From an uncultured Lachnospiraceae bacterium (GTDB taxonomy: Bacteria > Bacillota > Clostridia > Lachnospirales > Lachnospiraceae), in contig CADBEN010000004.1 of the NCBI GenBank assembly GCA_902793685.1, positions 55,061 through 119,060 of the forward strand: a DNA stretch of 64,000 nt, in the 5' to 3' direction. Shown here piece after piece: positions 25,424 to 35,373 of the stretch. A model generated the notes under the pieces. The model had not been told where the DNA came from, made no database searches, and saw only the letters and a list, made by a program, of their open reading frames with translations. The translations under genes and the position numbers were made by a program. Within the stretch, counting starts at the first letter, position 1; the number at the start of each line of letters is the position of its first letter.

Positions 25424-26491
25424 ATGAATATTATTCTTGCACTGATCGTGTTCGGACTGATCGTCACCTTTCACGAGTTCGGACACTTCAGTCTTGCCAA
25501 GCTCTGCGGGATCCGGGTCCTGGAGTTTTCGGTCGGAATGGGGCCGAAGATCGCGTCTTTCGTAAAGCGCGGGACCCGGTATTCCCTGCGGATGCTTCCT
25601 CTCGGCGGCTACTGCAGCATGCTGGGAGAGGATACCGACGCCGAGGATTTTACAGAGGGGAGCCTGAACGCGGCCCCTGTCTGGAAACGGATCCTCATCG
25701 TGGCGGCGGGCCCCATGTTCAATTTTATACTTGCCTTTCTGCTGGCGGTCGTCATCCTCTCTCAAGTGGGTGTGGACCGCTGTGTACTGACCGGCATCCT
25801 GGAGGGATACCCCGCGGAAAACAGCGGGATCCGGGCGGGTGATGAGATCATCCGGATCAACGACCACCGGGTGGTCTTTTTCCGGGACCTGACGTCCTAT
25901 CTCTACCTGTATCCGGGAAAAGAGGCCGATGTGACCGTCCGCCGGGAATCTGCCGGCGGGGAAGGCGCTGCGGAATTAAAGACCTTCCATATCGCTCCCA
26001 TGTACAACGAGGAGCGGGATGCCTGGATGCTGGGGATCGAGGTCAGCGGAAAGCGGGATATCCCGGACAGCATTCCGAAGCTTCTGTATTATTCGGGCCA
26101 GGAAGTGCGTTACAACATCACGATGGTGGTCGACAGTCTCAAGCTTCTGGTCCGGGGACTGGTGCCGTTGGACGATCTGACGGGACCCGTCGGAATAGTC
26201 AGCGTGATCGGGGAATCGGTGGAGGAGACCCGGCCTTACGGGGCAAAGGCCCTGTTCCTGACGCTGGCGGATATCGCCCTGCTTCTCTCCGCGAACCTCG
26301 GCGTCATGAATCTGCTTCCCATCCCGGCGCTGGACGGGGGCAGGCTTCTGTTCTTTTTCGCGGAGGCGGTGACCGGGCGGCATCTCAACCGGCGGGTGGA
26401 AGGCGCGATTCATTTCGCCGGACTGGTCCTTCTGATGGGCCTGATGATCTTCCTCATGATGCACGATTTCATGCGGCTCATGAGCGGGTAA
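25424..26491 (+). CDS. rseP: site-2 intramembrane zinc metalloprotease RseP/RasP
   Basis: This protein cleaves transmembrane substrates such as anti-sigma factors after a first cut. The 355-residue membrane protein has the zinc-binding HEFGH motif at ~16-20, a single PDZ domain near 120-200 (GSRAGDEI-like ENSGIRAGDEI) and the C-terminal ALDGGRL motif supplying the third zinc ligand. It sits in the conserved cluster between dxr and ispG. Its substrates here are unknown. Confidence 0.96.
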   Translation: MNIILALIVFGLIVTFHEFGHFSLAKLCGIRVLEFSVGMGPKIASFVKRGTRYSLRMLPLGGYCSMLGEDTDAEDFTEGSLNAAPVWKRILIVAAGPMFNFILAFLLAVVILSQVGVDRCVLTGILEGYPAENSGIRAGDEIIRINDHRVVFFRDLTSYLYLYPGKEADVTVRRESAGGEGAAELKTFHIAPMYNEERDAWMLGIEVSGKRDIPDSIPKLLYYSGQEVRYNITMVVDSLKLLVRGLVPLDDLTGPVGIVSVIGESVEETRPYGAKALFLTLADIALLLSANLGVMNLLPIPALDGGRLLFFFAEAVTGRHLNRRVEGAIHFAGLVLLMGLMIFLMMHDFMRLMSG

Positions 26492-26563
26492 TGTAAACAA
26501 TGTTATGCGCGCGCCGCGGGTGCAGATGCCCGGCGTACCGCGCATTAAAGAATGGGGATACAA

Positions 26564-27640
26564 ATGATCGAAAGAAAGAAAACGGCTGCGGTCCGGATCG
26601 GGGACCGCGTGATCGGAGACGGAAATCCGATCCTGATCCAGTCGATGTGCAATACGAAGACAGAGGACGTCCGGGCGACAGTCGATCAGATCCTTGGGCT
26701 GGAAGAAGCCGGCTGCGAGATCATCCGCGTCGCGGTCCCCACGCAGGAGGCTGCGGAGGCCATCCGGGAGATTCGGAAGGAAATCCATATCCCGCTGGTG
26801 GCGGACATCCATTTTGATTACAGGCTTGCCATCCGCGCCATGGAGTGCGGTGCCGACAAGATCCGGATCAACCCCGGAAATATAGGTTCCGAGGACCGCA
26901 TCCGCGCGGTGGTGGAGTGCGCGAAGGAGCGGGACATCCCGATCCGGGTCGGCGTAAATTCCGGTTCCCTGGAAAAGGAGCTGGTGAAGAAATACGGCGG
27001 CGTCACGGCGGAAGGGATCGTGGAGTCCGCCCTTGACAAGGTCCGTATCATCGAAGACCTGGGCTATGACAATCTGGTGATCAGCATCAAGTCCTCGGAC
27101 GTCATGATGTGCGTCCGGGCCCATGAACTGATCTCGGAACAGACCAGTCATCCGCTGCATGTAGGCATCACGGAAGCCGGCACGGTGAAACGCGGGACAG
27201 TCAAATCCGCAGTGGGCCTCGGCCTGATCCTCGGACAGGGGATCGGGGACACTGTGCGTGTCTCCCTGACGGGAGACCCTGTGGAGGAGGTTACCTGCGC
27301 AAAGCAGATCCTTAAGACCCTGGGACTCCGGCAGGGGGGCGTCGAAGTAGTTTCCTGTCCCACCTGCGGACGCACCCAGATCGACCTGATCGGCCTGGCA
27401 GACCGGGTCGAGAACCTGGTCGCGGGCTATGACGACCTGAATGTAAAGGTCGCGGTCATGGGCTGCGTGGTGAACGGCCCCGGCGAAGCAAAGGAAGCGG
27501 ATTTCGGAATCGCCGGAGGAAAGGGCACCGGTCTTCTGATTCGGAAGGGAGAGGTCGTTAAGACCCTTCCGGAGGAGGAGCTCCTGCCGGCGCTGAAGGC
27601 GGAGCTGGACCGTGCCCGGGCAGAGCAGGCCCGGACCTGA
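26564..27640 (+). CDS. ispG: 4-hydroxy-3-methylbut-2-enyl diphosphate synthase (flavodoxin type)
   Basis: This is the penultimate MEP-pathway enzyme, a TIM barrel with a [4Fe-4S] cluster that reduces MEcPP to HMBPP. The 358-residue protein shows NPILIQSMCNT at the barrel start, and cluster-binding cysteines in SCPTCGRTQIDL and VMGCVVNGPGEA. ATG 26564 follows GGGGATACAA; another ATG 12 bases upstream is possible but has a poorer ribosome site. It is 13 bases before polC. Confidence 0.97.
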   Translation: MIERKKTAAVRIGDRVIGDGNPILIQSMCNTKTEDVRATVDQILGLEEAGCEIIRVAVPTQEAAEAIREIRKEIHIPLVADIHFDYRLAIRAMECGADKIRINPGNIGSEDRIRAVVECAKERDIPIRVGVNSGSLEKELVKKYGGVTAEGIVESALDKVRIIEDLGYDNLVISIKSSDVMMCVRAHELISEQTSHPLHVGITEAGTVKRGTVKSAVGLGLILGQGIGDTVRVSLTGDPVEEVTCAKQILKTLGLRQGGVEVVSCPTCGRTQIDLIGLADRVENLVAGYDDLNVKVAVMGCVVNGPGEAKEADFGIAGGKGTGLLIRKGEVVKTLPEEELLPALKAELDRARAEQART

Positions 27641-27653
27641 ACGGAGTATTACC

Positions 27654-30600
27654 ATGAGCATGAAACGATTCCAGGAGGTCTTCCCGAATTACCGGCCGCA
27701 GGAAGACACCGCAGGCCTGGTGAAGCAGCTGGAGATCAGCCGCGTCGCCGCGAATGAGGATTATTCCCTCATTGAGATCTGGATGACCTGCCCGTGCCTT
27801 GCGGATCACGAGACCTTCAGAGGACTCGAACAGGATCTCCCCAGACAGCTGTTTCCGAACAAGCGGGTGCGCGTACGGATCCATGAAACTTTCCGACTCT
27901 CCGGGCATTTTACGCCGGAGAGACTTTTTGCTGCCTGCAAAGAGGGCATCTATCATGAACTGGGGCAGAAGAGCCTCTTCGCGCTGCGTATCATGAAGGA
28001 GGCCAGTATCTCCTTTCCTTCGGAAAATATTATGGAGATCACGGCATACGACACTTCCCTGAACCGGTACGTCATCCGGGACCTGAAGGATTTCCTGAAG
28101 GACGAATTTTTCGGGGCGCGCTGCGGTGTGCCTGTGGAGGTTCGTTTCAAGTATCTTCCCTATGAACTCCCGGAGCCTTCGGAGATTCCGTCAGAACCGC
28201 TTCCCGTGCGCGGACCTGCCGCGCAGGAGGAGGAAGCTTTCCTGATCGACGATACCGGCAGACAGGCATCTCAGGCAGGGGAAGAGGGGAAGCAGGCCGC
28301 GGCAGCGAAGTCCGCGGCGGGACCGAAGGAGACAAAGAAAAACACTTCCGCGAAGAGGGACGCGGGACAGAACGGCCGTCAGGCAGACGGAAATCAGAAC
28401 GGCCGTCAGGGAAACGGCGGCCGGGGCGGCCGGAACGGCGGCTTCGGAGAACGGAGAGGCTCCGGGTACGGCGGAAGCAGGAATTACGGAAAGCCTAAGA
28501 ATCCGGACGTGATCTACGGCAGGGATTTCACCGATGAAGTGACGCCCATGAATGAGCTGGACAATGTCATGGGAGAGGTAAAGATCCGGGGAGAGATCTT
28601 CGAGCTGGAAGTCAAGTTTATCGAGAAATCCAACAGTACGCTGTTTCTTTTCTCGGTCACGGACTTCACGGATTCCATCTCCGCCAGGATCTTCATCAAC
28701 GACCCGGGAGATGACCAGTACCGCATCGACCAGCTGAACACCCTGAAGGCAGAGCTGAAGGTGGGGAAAGCCATCCGCATCCTGGGCGACCTGGGCCGCA
28801 GCAAAAATGACGGGGAGCTCTGCATCGACCGCGTCCGGGGGATCCGGAAGAGCGACGGCCTCGCGAAGCTTACGCGGGAGGACCATGCGAAGCTGAAGCG
28901 CGTGGAGCTTCACTGCCACACCAAGATGAGCGACATGGACGGCGTCACTTCCGTGAAGGATATCATCAAGCAGGCCCAGAAATGGGGCTGGGACGCCATT
29001 GCCATCACCGACCACGGGAACCTGCAGGCATTTCCGGATGCGTGGCACACGGTGGCCGGAAAGCAGAAGGATTTCCCGAAGATCATCTACGGAGTGGAAG
29101 GATATCTGGTGGACGACCTTCAGGACCTGGTCCTGAACCCGGAAGACCGGACCATCGATTCTTCCTTCGTGGTATTCGATATTGAGACCACCGGCTTTTC
29201 CACGGTGAAGAACCAGATCATTGAGATCGGCGCGGTGAAGGTGGAGGAAGGGAAGATCACGGACCGGTTTTCTACCTTCGTGAATCCCCATGTCCCGATC
29301 CCGTACAAGATCGAACAGCTGACCTCCATCAACGACGCCATGGTCATGGACGCGCCGGACATCAGCGAAGTGATCCCGAAGTTCCTCGCCTTTTGCGAGG
29401 GCTGCGGCGTTGTGGCCCACAACGCCTCTTTTGACGTGCCCTTCGTGCAGAGGAAGGCCGGAGACCTGGGGATCCGGTGGAATCCGACGGTCATGGATAC
29501 CATGACGCTGGCCCAGGTGCTGCTGCCCCACATGGCGCACTACAAGCTGCAGCAGGTGGCAAAGGCGGTGGGAGTGGTCCTGGACCACCATCACCGTGCC
29601 GTGGACGATGCTGAATGCACCGCGGGGATCTTCCTGGCCTTTGTGCGGATGCTCAGGGAGCGGGGCCTCGTCACCCTGGAACAGGTCTGCACCCTGGGCC
29701 GGAGCAATCCGGAGATGGTCCGGAAGACCCGGCCGTATCATGTGATCATTCTGGCGAAGAACGAGACGGGGCGGGTGAACCTGTACCGGCTGGTCTCGGA
29801 TTCCCATCTGAAATACTTCGGCGGGAACGCGCCGAAGATCCCGAAGAGCGAACTCCAGAAATACCGGGAGGGACTGATCGTCGGCAGCGCCTGCGAGGCG
29901 GGAGAGCTGTTCCAGGCCGTGGCCAGGAGCAAGTCCGACGAGGAGATCGCCCGGCTCGTGAACTTCTATGATTTCCTGGAGATCCAGCCCATCGGGAACA
30001 ATATGTTCATGATCGACAGCGACGAGTACGCCGCGGAGTCAGAGGAGGATCTGAAGGATCTGAACCGCCGGATCGTCCGTCTGGGCGAACAGTTCGGAAA
30101 ACCTGTAGCCGCCACCTGCGACGTCCATTTCCTGAATCCGGAGGACGAAGTCTACCGCCGGATCATCATGGCGGGAAAGCAGTTCAAGGACGCTGACCGG
30201 CAGCCGCCGCTGTTCCTCCGCACCACGGAAGAGATGCTGCAGGAGTTTTCCTATCTCGGCCCGGAAAAGTGCGAGGAAGTGGTCATCACCAACACGCGGA
30301 AGATCGCCGACATGGTGGAGCAGCTTTCCCCGGTGCGGCCGGACAAGTGCCCGCCGGTCATCCAAGACTCCGACAAGAAGCTGACGGATTCCTGTTATGA
30401 AAAGGCATACCAGCAGTACGGGAAGCCGCTGCCGGACATCGTGAAGAAGCGTCTGGACAAGGAGCTGAGCTCCATCATCAAGAACGGCTTCGCCGTCATG
30501 TACATCATCGCCCAGGAGCTGGTGCTTCACTCCAATTCGGAGGGCTACCTGGTGGGCTCCAGAGGCTCGGTGGGTTCTTCCTTTGTCGCCTATACGGCGG

Positions 30601-32267
30601 GCATCACGGAGGTCAATCCGCTGCCGCCCCACTATTTCTGCCCGAACTGCCAGTACTCGGATTTCGACTCGGAGATCCCGAAGTCCTATGCCGGGACGGC
30701 GGGCTGCGACATGCCGGACGCGGTATGCCCGCGCTGCGGGAAGCCGCTGAAAAAGGACGGATTCGACATCCCCTTCGAGACCTTCCTGGGATTCAAGGGA
30801 GACAAGGAGCCGGATATCGACCTGAACTTCTCGGGAGAGAACCAGTCCTCGGCCCATGCCTACACGGAGGTCATCTTCGGAAAGGGACAGACCTTCCGCG
30901 CCGGCACCGTGGGCACCCTGGCGGACAAGACGGCCTTCGGCTATGTGAAAAACTATTTTGAAGAACACGGGGAGCGGAAGCGCAAGTGCGAGATCAGCCG
31001 GATCGTCCAGGGCTGCGTCGGCGTGCGCCGCACCACGGGTCAGCATCCGGGCGGCATCGTCGTCCTGCCGAAGGGAGAGTCGATCTATTCCTTCACGCCG
31101 ATCCAGCACCCCGCCAACGATATGACGACTCCGATCATCACGACGCATTTCGAGTATCACGCCATCGACCACAATCTGCTGAAGCTTGACATTCTGGGAC
31201 ATCAGGACCCGACGATGATCCGCATGCTGCAGGATCTCACCGGCATCGACCCCGTCAGGGATATTCCGCTGGATTCGAAGGAGGTCATGAGCCTTTTCCG
31301 GGACACCTCCGCCCTCGGCGTCACGCCTGAGGACATCCTGGGCTGCAGACTCGGCGCCCTGGGAATCCCGGAATTCGGCACGGACTTCGCCATGAACATG
31401 CTGATCAAGGCGCAGCCCAAGGGCTTCTCCGACCTCGTCCGCATCGCGGGACTGGCCCACGGGACCGATGTGTGGCAGGGCAACGCGGAAAAGCTGATCG
31501 ACGAAGGGCTTGCTACCATCGGCACCGCCATCTGCACCCGCGACGACATCATGCTGGGACTGATCCAGTGGGGCATGGACCCGCAGGAGTCCTTCAAGAT
31601 CATGGAGTCTGTCCGTAAGGGCAAGGGCCTGAACGCGGACTGGGAAGCCCACATGAAGGAGCACAATGTGCCTGACTGGTACATCTGGTCCTGCAAGAAG
31701 ATCAAGTACATGTTCCCGAAGGCCCACGCGGCGGCCTACGTCATGATGGCGTGGCGCATAGGCTACTGCAAGATCTTTTATCCTCTGGCCTACTATGCGT
31801 CCTACTTCACGATCCGCGCCACCGGCTTTTCCTATGAGATCATGTGCCAGGGAAAGCAGCGGCTGGAGACCTTCCTCGCGGAGCTGAAGAAGCGGAACGA
31901 TGCCGGGAACCGGGAGAACCCGCTGAGCCCGAAGGAAGCGGATATGCTGAAGGACGGCAGGATCTGCCAGGAAATGTACGCGCGGGGTTTTTCCTTCGTC
32001 CCCATCGACCTCTACAAAGCCCAGGCGACCCGCTTCACCATCGTGGACGATCACCGGCTGATGCCGGCGCTGACCTCCATCGACGGTCTCGGGGAGAGCG
32101 TTGCGGTGCAGATCGTGGAGGCGGCGAAGCAGGGCGAATTCATCTCGAAGGATGATTTCAAGACCAGGAGCGGGACGGGTCAGACGACCTGTGATCTTCT
32201 GGACCGGCTGGGGATCCTCGGAAAGCTGCCGGAGAGCAACCAGCTGTCCATATTTGATATGATATAA
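27654..32267 (+). CDS. polC: DNA polymerase III alpha subunit, PolC type, with proofreading exonuclease
   Basis: This is the low-GC Gram-positive replicative polymerase. The 1537 residues hold an N-terminal domain (1-~190), a low-complexity linker (~214-283), an OB fold (~300-395), the split PHP domain (from ~418, VELHCHTKMSD), an inserted DnaQ-type exonuclease (~507-680, FDIETTGF near 509), the palm/fingers with GSRGSVGSSF near 968 and catalytic DIDLNF near 1055, and a zinc region CPNCQYS...CPRCGK near 1000-1030. The linker is rich in Gly, Arg, Asn and Gln with RGG-like pieces, which is unusual. ATG 27654 is chosen for ACGGAGTATTACC; upstream in-frame codons lie inside ispG. Confidence 0.97.
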   Translation: MSMKRFQEVFPNYRPQEDTAGLVKQLEISRVAANEDYSLIEIWMTCPCLADHETFRGLEQDLPRQLFPNKRVRVRIHETFRLSGHFTPERLFAACKEGIYHELGQKSLFALRIMKEASISFPSENIMEITAYDTSLNRYVIRDLKDFLKDEFFGARCGVPVEVRFKYLPYELPEPSEIPSEPLPVRGPAAQEEEAFLIDDTGRQASQAGEEGKQAAAAKSAAGPKETKKNTSAKRDAGQNGRQADGNQNGRQGNGGRGGRNGGFGERRGSGYGGSRNYGKPKNPDVIYGRDFTDEVTPMNELDNVMGEVKIRGEIFELEVKFIEKSNSTLFLFSVTDFTDSISARIFINDPGDDQYRIDQLNTLKAELKVGKAIRILGDLGRSKNDGELCIDRVRGIRKSDGLAKLTREDHAKLKRVELHCHTKMSDMDGVTSVKDIIKQAQKWGWDAIAITDHGNLQAFPDAWHTVAGKQKDFPKIIYGVEGYLVDDLQDLVLNPEDRTIDSSFVVFDIETTGFSTVKNQIIEIGAVKVEEGKITDRFSTFVNPHVPIPYKIEQLTSINDAMVMDAPDISEVIPKFLAFCEGCGVVAHNASFDVPFVQRKAGDLGIRWNPTVMDTMTLAQVLLPHMAHYKLQQVAKAVGVVLDHHHRAVDDAECTAGIFLAFVRMLRERGLVTLEQVCTLGRSNPEMVRKTRPYHVIILAKNETGRVNLYRLVSDSHLKYFGGNAPKIPKSELQKYREGLIVGSACEAGELFQAVARSKSDEEIARLVNFYDFLEIQPIGNNMFMIDSDEYAAESEEDLKDLNRRIVRLGEQFGKPVAATCDVHFLNPEDEVYRRIIMAGKQFKDADRQPPLFLRTTEEMLQEFSYLGPEKCEEVVITNTRKIADMVEQLSPVRPDKCPPVIQDSDKKLTDSCYEKAYQQYGKPLPDIVKKRLDKELSSIIKNGFAVMYIIAQELVLHSNSEGYLVGSRGSVGSSFVAYTAGITEVNPLPPHYFCPNCQYSDFDSEIPKSYAGTAGCDMPDAVCPRCGKPLKKDGFDIPFETFLGFKGDKEPDIDLNFSGENQSSAHAYTEVIFGKGQTFRAGTVGTLADKTAFGYVKNYFEEHGERKRKCEISRIVQGCVGVRRTTGQHPGGIVVLPKGESIYSFTPIQHPANDMTTPIITTHFEYHAIDHNLLKLDILGHQDPTMIRMLQDLTGIDPVRDIPLDSKEVMSLFRDTSALGVTPEDILGCRLGALGIPEFGTDFAMNMLIKAQPKGFSDLVRIAGLAHGTDVWQGNAEKLIDEGLATIGTAICTRDDIMLGLIQWGMDPQESFKIMESVRKGKGLNADWEAHMKEHNVPDWYIWSCKKIKYMFPKAHAAAYVMMAWRIGYCKIFYPLAYYASYFTIRATGFSYEIMCQGKQRLETFLAELKKRNDAGNRENPLSPKEADMLKDGRICQEMYARGFSFVPIDLYKAQATRFTIVDDHRLMPALTSIDGLGESVAVQIVEAAKQGEFISKDDFKTRSGTGQTTCDLLDRLGILGKLPESNQLSIFDMI

Positions 32268-32366
32268 AGTTCAGCACACCGGAAATGTTCGGAAAATCTG
32301 AATGAAAAGCCTGCTCTCAGTCCGGGATGCTGAATCATCGGAACAATACAGCAGGTAAGGAGCAGT

Positions 32367-33257
32367 ATGAGTCAGGGAACGAAGCAGGCCGCGGGAGCGC
32401 AGCTGTACAAGGGGATCTTTTTCATCATTCTCTCGTCCTTCTGCTTTGCGGTCATGAATCTGTTTGTCAGCATGGCGGGCGATGTTCCCGCCATGCAGAA
32501 GTCTTTTTTCCGGAACATTGTCTCCGCGCTGTTCGCGTTTCTCATGATCGTGAAAAACGGAGAAAGGCCGGGGATCCGGGACCGGAAAAATCTGCCGGAC
32601 TATATTCTGCGTTCTCTCTTCGGGACCCTCGGGATCATCTGCAATTTCTACGCGGTCTCACATCTGAACCTTGCAGATGCATCCATGCTGAACAAGATGT
32701 CGCCCTTTTTCACGCTTCTGTTCAGTATGCTGATCCTCGGGGAGACAGCGACGCTGTTCCAGATCGCCTGCGTGGCCGGGGCTTTTGTCGGGAGTCTGTT
32801 CATCATAAAGCCCGCCTTCGGCAGTATGGCCCTGTTTCCGTCCCTGGTGGGACTCTGCGGCGGAATGGCGGCCGGCGCGGCCTATACCATGCTGCGGAAA
32901 TTACGTCTCGCAGGGGAGCCGGGACCGATGATCATTCTGTTTTTCTCCTTGTTTTCCTGCGTGTTCTGCCTGCCGTCCATGCTCCTCAGCTACGCACCGA
33001 TGTCGGGCAGACAGCTCGGAATGCTGCTGCTCGCGGGTCTCTTTGCCAGCGGCGGACAGTTTTCCATCACGGCGGCATATTCCTATGCGCCGGCAAACCA
33101 GATCTCAGTCTATGATTACTCGATGATGATCTTTTCCACGCTTCTCGGTTTCTTTGTGCTGGGACAGGTCCCGGATGCCTTGAGCTTTATCGGGTATTTC
33201 GTGATCTGCGCCATGGCAGTGCTGATGTTTCTGTACAACCGCAGGAGAGAAGCGTAA
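32367..33257 (+). CDS. DMT-family (EamA) membrane transporter
   Basis: The 296-residue protein has ten hydrophobic segments in two EamA repeats, the drug/metabolite transporter fold (first repeat FFIILSSFCFAVMNLFV..., second from LVGLCGGMAAGAAYTML). Family members export amino acids, nucleotide sugars or drugs; the substrate is not evident. ATG 32367 follows AAGGAGCAGT. It lies 99 bases after polC, and the PP2C phosphatase follows directly on the same strand. Confidence 0.88.
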   Translation: MSQGTKQAAGAQLYKGIFFIILSSFCFAVMNLFVSMAGDVPAMQKSFFRNIVSALFAFLMIVKNGERPGIRDRKNLPDYILRSLFGTLGIICNFYAVSHLNLADASMLNKMSPFFTLLFSMLILGETATLFQIACVAGAFVGSLFIIKPAFGSMALFPSLVGLCGGMAAGAAYTMLRKLRLAGEPGPMIILFFSLFSCVFCLPSMLLSYAPMSGRQLGMLLLAGLFASGGQFSITAAYSYAPANQISVYDYSMMIFSTLLGFFVLGQVPDALSFIGYFVICAMAVLMFLYNRRREA

Positions 33258-33317
33258 GCCTTGTTTTCCGAAGCAGGGATCAGATACAGATTTCAGTGTC
33301 AGGAGGATTTGCGGAAC

Positions 33318-35003
33318 ATGCCAGCCAGAATAAGAAGTTCCATCCGATGGAAGAATTTTTTACAGATCATCATTGTGTCGGTGACGATCGCTGCCGCAAT
33401 GTTTTATGTGGGAGACCGCGAAATGCGGAGGGAGACCCAGCAGTATTATTCGGAAAAAGCCGAGCGGCTGGCTGATTCCGTCGCCCATAACCTGAAGGCG
33501 GCGGAAGTCCGGGAACTTTTGAATCTTGTGCTCCCGGTCTATCATGAGGAAGCAGATCACGAACAGGGTGACCACAGCATTTACGAGGAACTCACCGGAA
33601 ATGAAGAGTACCAGGAGATCGTCGATATGCTGGAGCAGATCCGTAGATCCCACAAGATCCACTATGCGATCCTTATGTTTCCCGATCTCACGGAAGAGCG
33701 CCTTGTCTATCTGGCTGATGCCGATGCGGCGGTGATCCGGAGAGACGTGAACTACAGGCTTCCCGGGGAATCCAGGGCGATGCATGAAGGTGAGGCGGAA
33801 CGGTTTGAGAACTGGCCGCGTCTTGTGCCCGCATACAGCTATTACAACCGCGGCAATGTCACGGATCTGGTCTGGAGCGCGGCGTCCGCGGTGGTGGATG
33901 AAAACGGGGATCCGCTGGCCTATGTGATGGTGGATATTTCCGGCAATGAGATCGAGCAGGCTTCGGGAAGATATCTCCGGCGTGTCCTTCCGGTCACGGC
34001 GCTTCTGACGATCCTTCTGGCAGCTCTGTCGGTGGGCTCCATCGGTTATTCCCTGGTGACGCCGATAAAACGCATCTCAGAGGCGGCAGACCACTATGTG
34101 GAGCACCGGCAGGCGGGGAACGGAGAGCAGACCTCTTATTTCCACGAGCTGGAGATCAAGACCGGCGGGGATGAGATCGAGCGCCTCGCAAATTCCCTGG
34201 AAAAGATGGAGCGCGACCTGAACAGCTACATCGAAAACGTGGAGGCCATCTCTTCGGAAAACTCCAGGATCCGCACGGAACTCTCGCTGGCCAACAGGAT
34301 CCAGGCGGATGTGCTGCCCAGTGTCTTTCCGCCGTTCCCGAAGCGCAATGACATCGGCCTCTACGGTACGATGAATCCGGCCAAGGAGGTCGGAGGAGAC
34401 TTCTATGACTTCCTTCTGCTGGATGATACCCATCTGGCTCTGGTGGTGGCGGATGTGTCCGGAAAAGGCGTTCCCGCGGCGCTGTTCATGATGATCTCAA
34501 AGACACTGATCAACAACACGGTGCGAGGGGTCCAGTCTCCCGGGAAAACGCTGGAAATGGTCAACAACATGCTTTGTGAAAACAACAAGATGGATCTGTT
34601 CGTGACCTGCTGGCTGGCGGTCGTCGACCTGACCACCGGAAAGATGACCTATGCCAATGCCGGACATGAAGACCCGCTGTTCTTCCATCGGGGAAGGTGG
34701 CATTATATCACTTCCAAGCACGGTTTCGTCCTTGCCGGAATCCCGGGTATGAAGTATTACGACTTCGAAGAGTATCTGGAGCCCGGCGATATGGTCTTCC
34801 AGTACACGGACGGCGTGACGGACTGCACCAATCCCGCGGAGGAGCTTTTCGGGACGAAGCGGCTGCTGGACGCATGCCTGAAAGCGCGGAATGATTCCGC
34901 TGAGGACTTCCTCCGGGATATCAGCGAGACGCTGCGGAAGTTCGAAGGGGATGCGGAGCAGTTTGACGACATCACGATGCTGTGCTTCCAGTACAGACCA
35001 TAA
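33318..35003 (+). CDS. membrane HAMP-PP2C serine phosphatase (RsbU/SpoIIE type)
   Basis: This 561-residue sensor phosphatase has TM1 at ~13-31, an extracellular region of ~190 residues, TM2 at ~222-247, a HAMP domain (PIKRISEAADHYVEH), a coiled coil (~300-335), and a SpoIIE-like PP2C domain (~340-560). PP2C motifs are GGDFYDFLLL, ADVSGKGVPAALFM, YTDGVTDC and DDITMLC, with metal-binding aspartates. Proteins of this type dephosphorylate anti-anti-sigma factors in partner-switching stress or development circuits; no partner gene is next to it. ATG 33318 is chosen for AGGAGGATTTGCGGAAC, and an upstream TTG remains possible. Confidence 0.88.
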   Translation: MPARIRSSIRWKNFLQIIIVSVTIAAAMFYVGDREMRRETQQYYSEKAERLADSVAHNLKAAEVRELLNLVLPVYHEEADHEQGDHSIYEELTGNEEYQEIVDMLEQIRRSHKIHYAILMFPDLTEERLVYLADADAAVIRRDVNYRLPGESRAMHEGEAERFENWPRLVPAYSYYNRGNVTDLVWSAASAVVDENGDPLAYVMVDISGNEIEQASGRYLRRVLPVTALLTILLAALSVGSIGYSLVTPIKRISEAADHYVEHRQAGNGEQTSYFHELEIKTGGDEIERLANSLEKMERDLNSYIENVEAISSENSRIRTELSLANRIQADVLPSVFPPFPKRNDIGLYGTMNPAKEVGGDFYDFLLLDDTHLALVVADVSGKGVPAALFMMISKTLINNTVRGVQSPGKTLEMVNNMLCENNKMDLFVTCWLAVVDLTTGKMTYANAGHEDPLFFHRGRWHYITSKHGFVLAGIPGMKYYDFEEYLEPGDMVFQYTDGVTDCTNPAEELFGTKRLLDACLKARNDSAEDFLRDISETLRKFEGDAEQFDDITMLCFQYRP

Positions 35004-35012
35004 GGCGTGAGA

Positions 35013-35194
35013 AGGGTTCATCACCCCTGAGACTCGGAACGCTGCGCGTAAAAAGGGTTCATCACCCCGGAGACTCGGAACGCTGCGCGTTCCTCGTTTA
35101 GGGCGGTCAGAGACGCTGCGCGGAAAGGGGGGACATCACCCCAGACTCGGAACGCTTCGCGTTCCTCGTTTAGGGCGGACAGAGACGCTGCGCG
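35013..35194. repeat. three degenerate direct repeats (one 37 bp, two ~69 bp)
   Basis: A unit containing TCATCACCCC, then GAGACTCGGAACGC and TGCGCGTTCC, TTTAGGGCGG and AGAGACGCTGCGCG occurs at 35054-35122 and again at 35126-35194. A shortened copy lies at 35013-35049. The first part recurs inverted at 35271-35284 (ggggtgatgatcc). The array lies between the PP2C gene and the tRNA cluster. Confidence 0.85.
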
Positions 35195-35203
35195 TCTTGT
35201 CCG

Positions 35204-35274
35204 CCCCGGGGAAAATAAAAAGACCAGAGCAGTATGCAAGCATCCTGATCTGGTCTTATTTATTTCCCCTGGGG
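35204..35274. terminator. bidirectional terminator between PP2C gene and tRNA cluster
   Basis: CCCCGGGGAAAATAAAAAGACCAGA pairs almost completely with TCTGGTCTTATTTATTTCCCCTGGGG. Runs of A on the left and T on the right let it serve both the forward PP2C transcript and the reverse tRNA transcript. Confidence 0.75.
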
Positions 35275-35296
35275 TGATGATCCTAAATAATAATAG

Positions 35297-35369
35297 AGCT
35301 TCTGGCCGGACTCGAACCGGCGACCCACGCATTACGAATGCGTTGCGCTACCAACTGCGCTACAGAAGC
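35297..35369 (-). tRNA. tRNA-Thr (anticodon CGT)
   Basis: On the minus strand a 73-base cloverleaf starts GCTTCTG and ends CAGAAGCT. The anticodon loop TTCGTAA in a GCGCA.../TGCG stem gives CGT, reading ACG. The T loop TTCGAGT is normal. CCA is not encoded. It is the last of three tRNAs read right to left. Confidence 0.95.
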
Positions 35370-35373
35370 TGAA

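Noticed and set aside
35021-35332. 103-codon minus-strand frame
   Set aside because: It translates the degenerate repeats, the terminator and part of tRNA-Thr.
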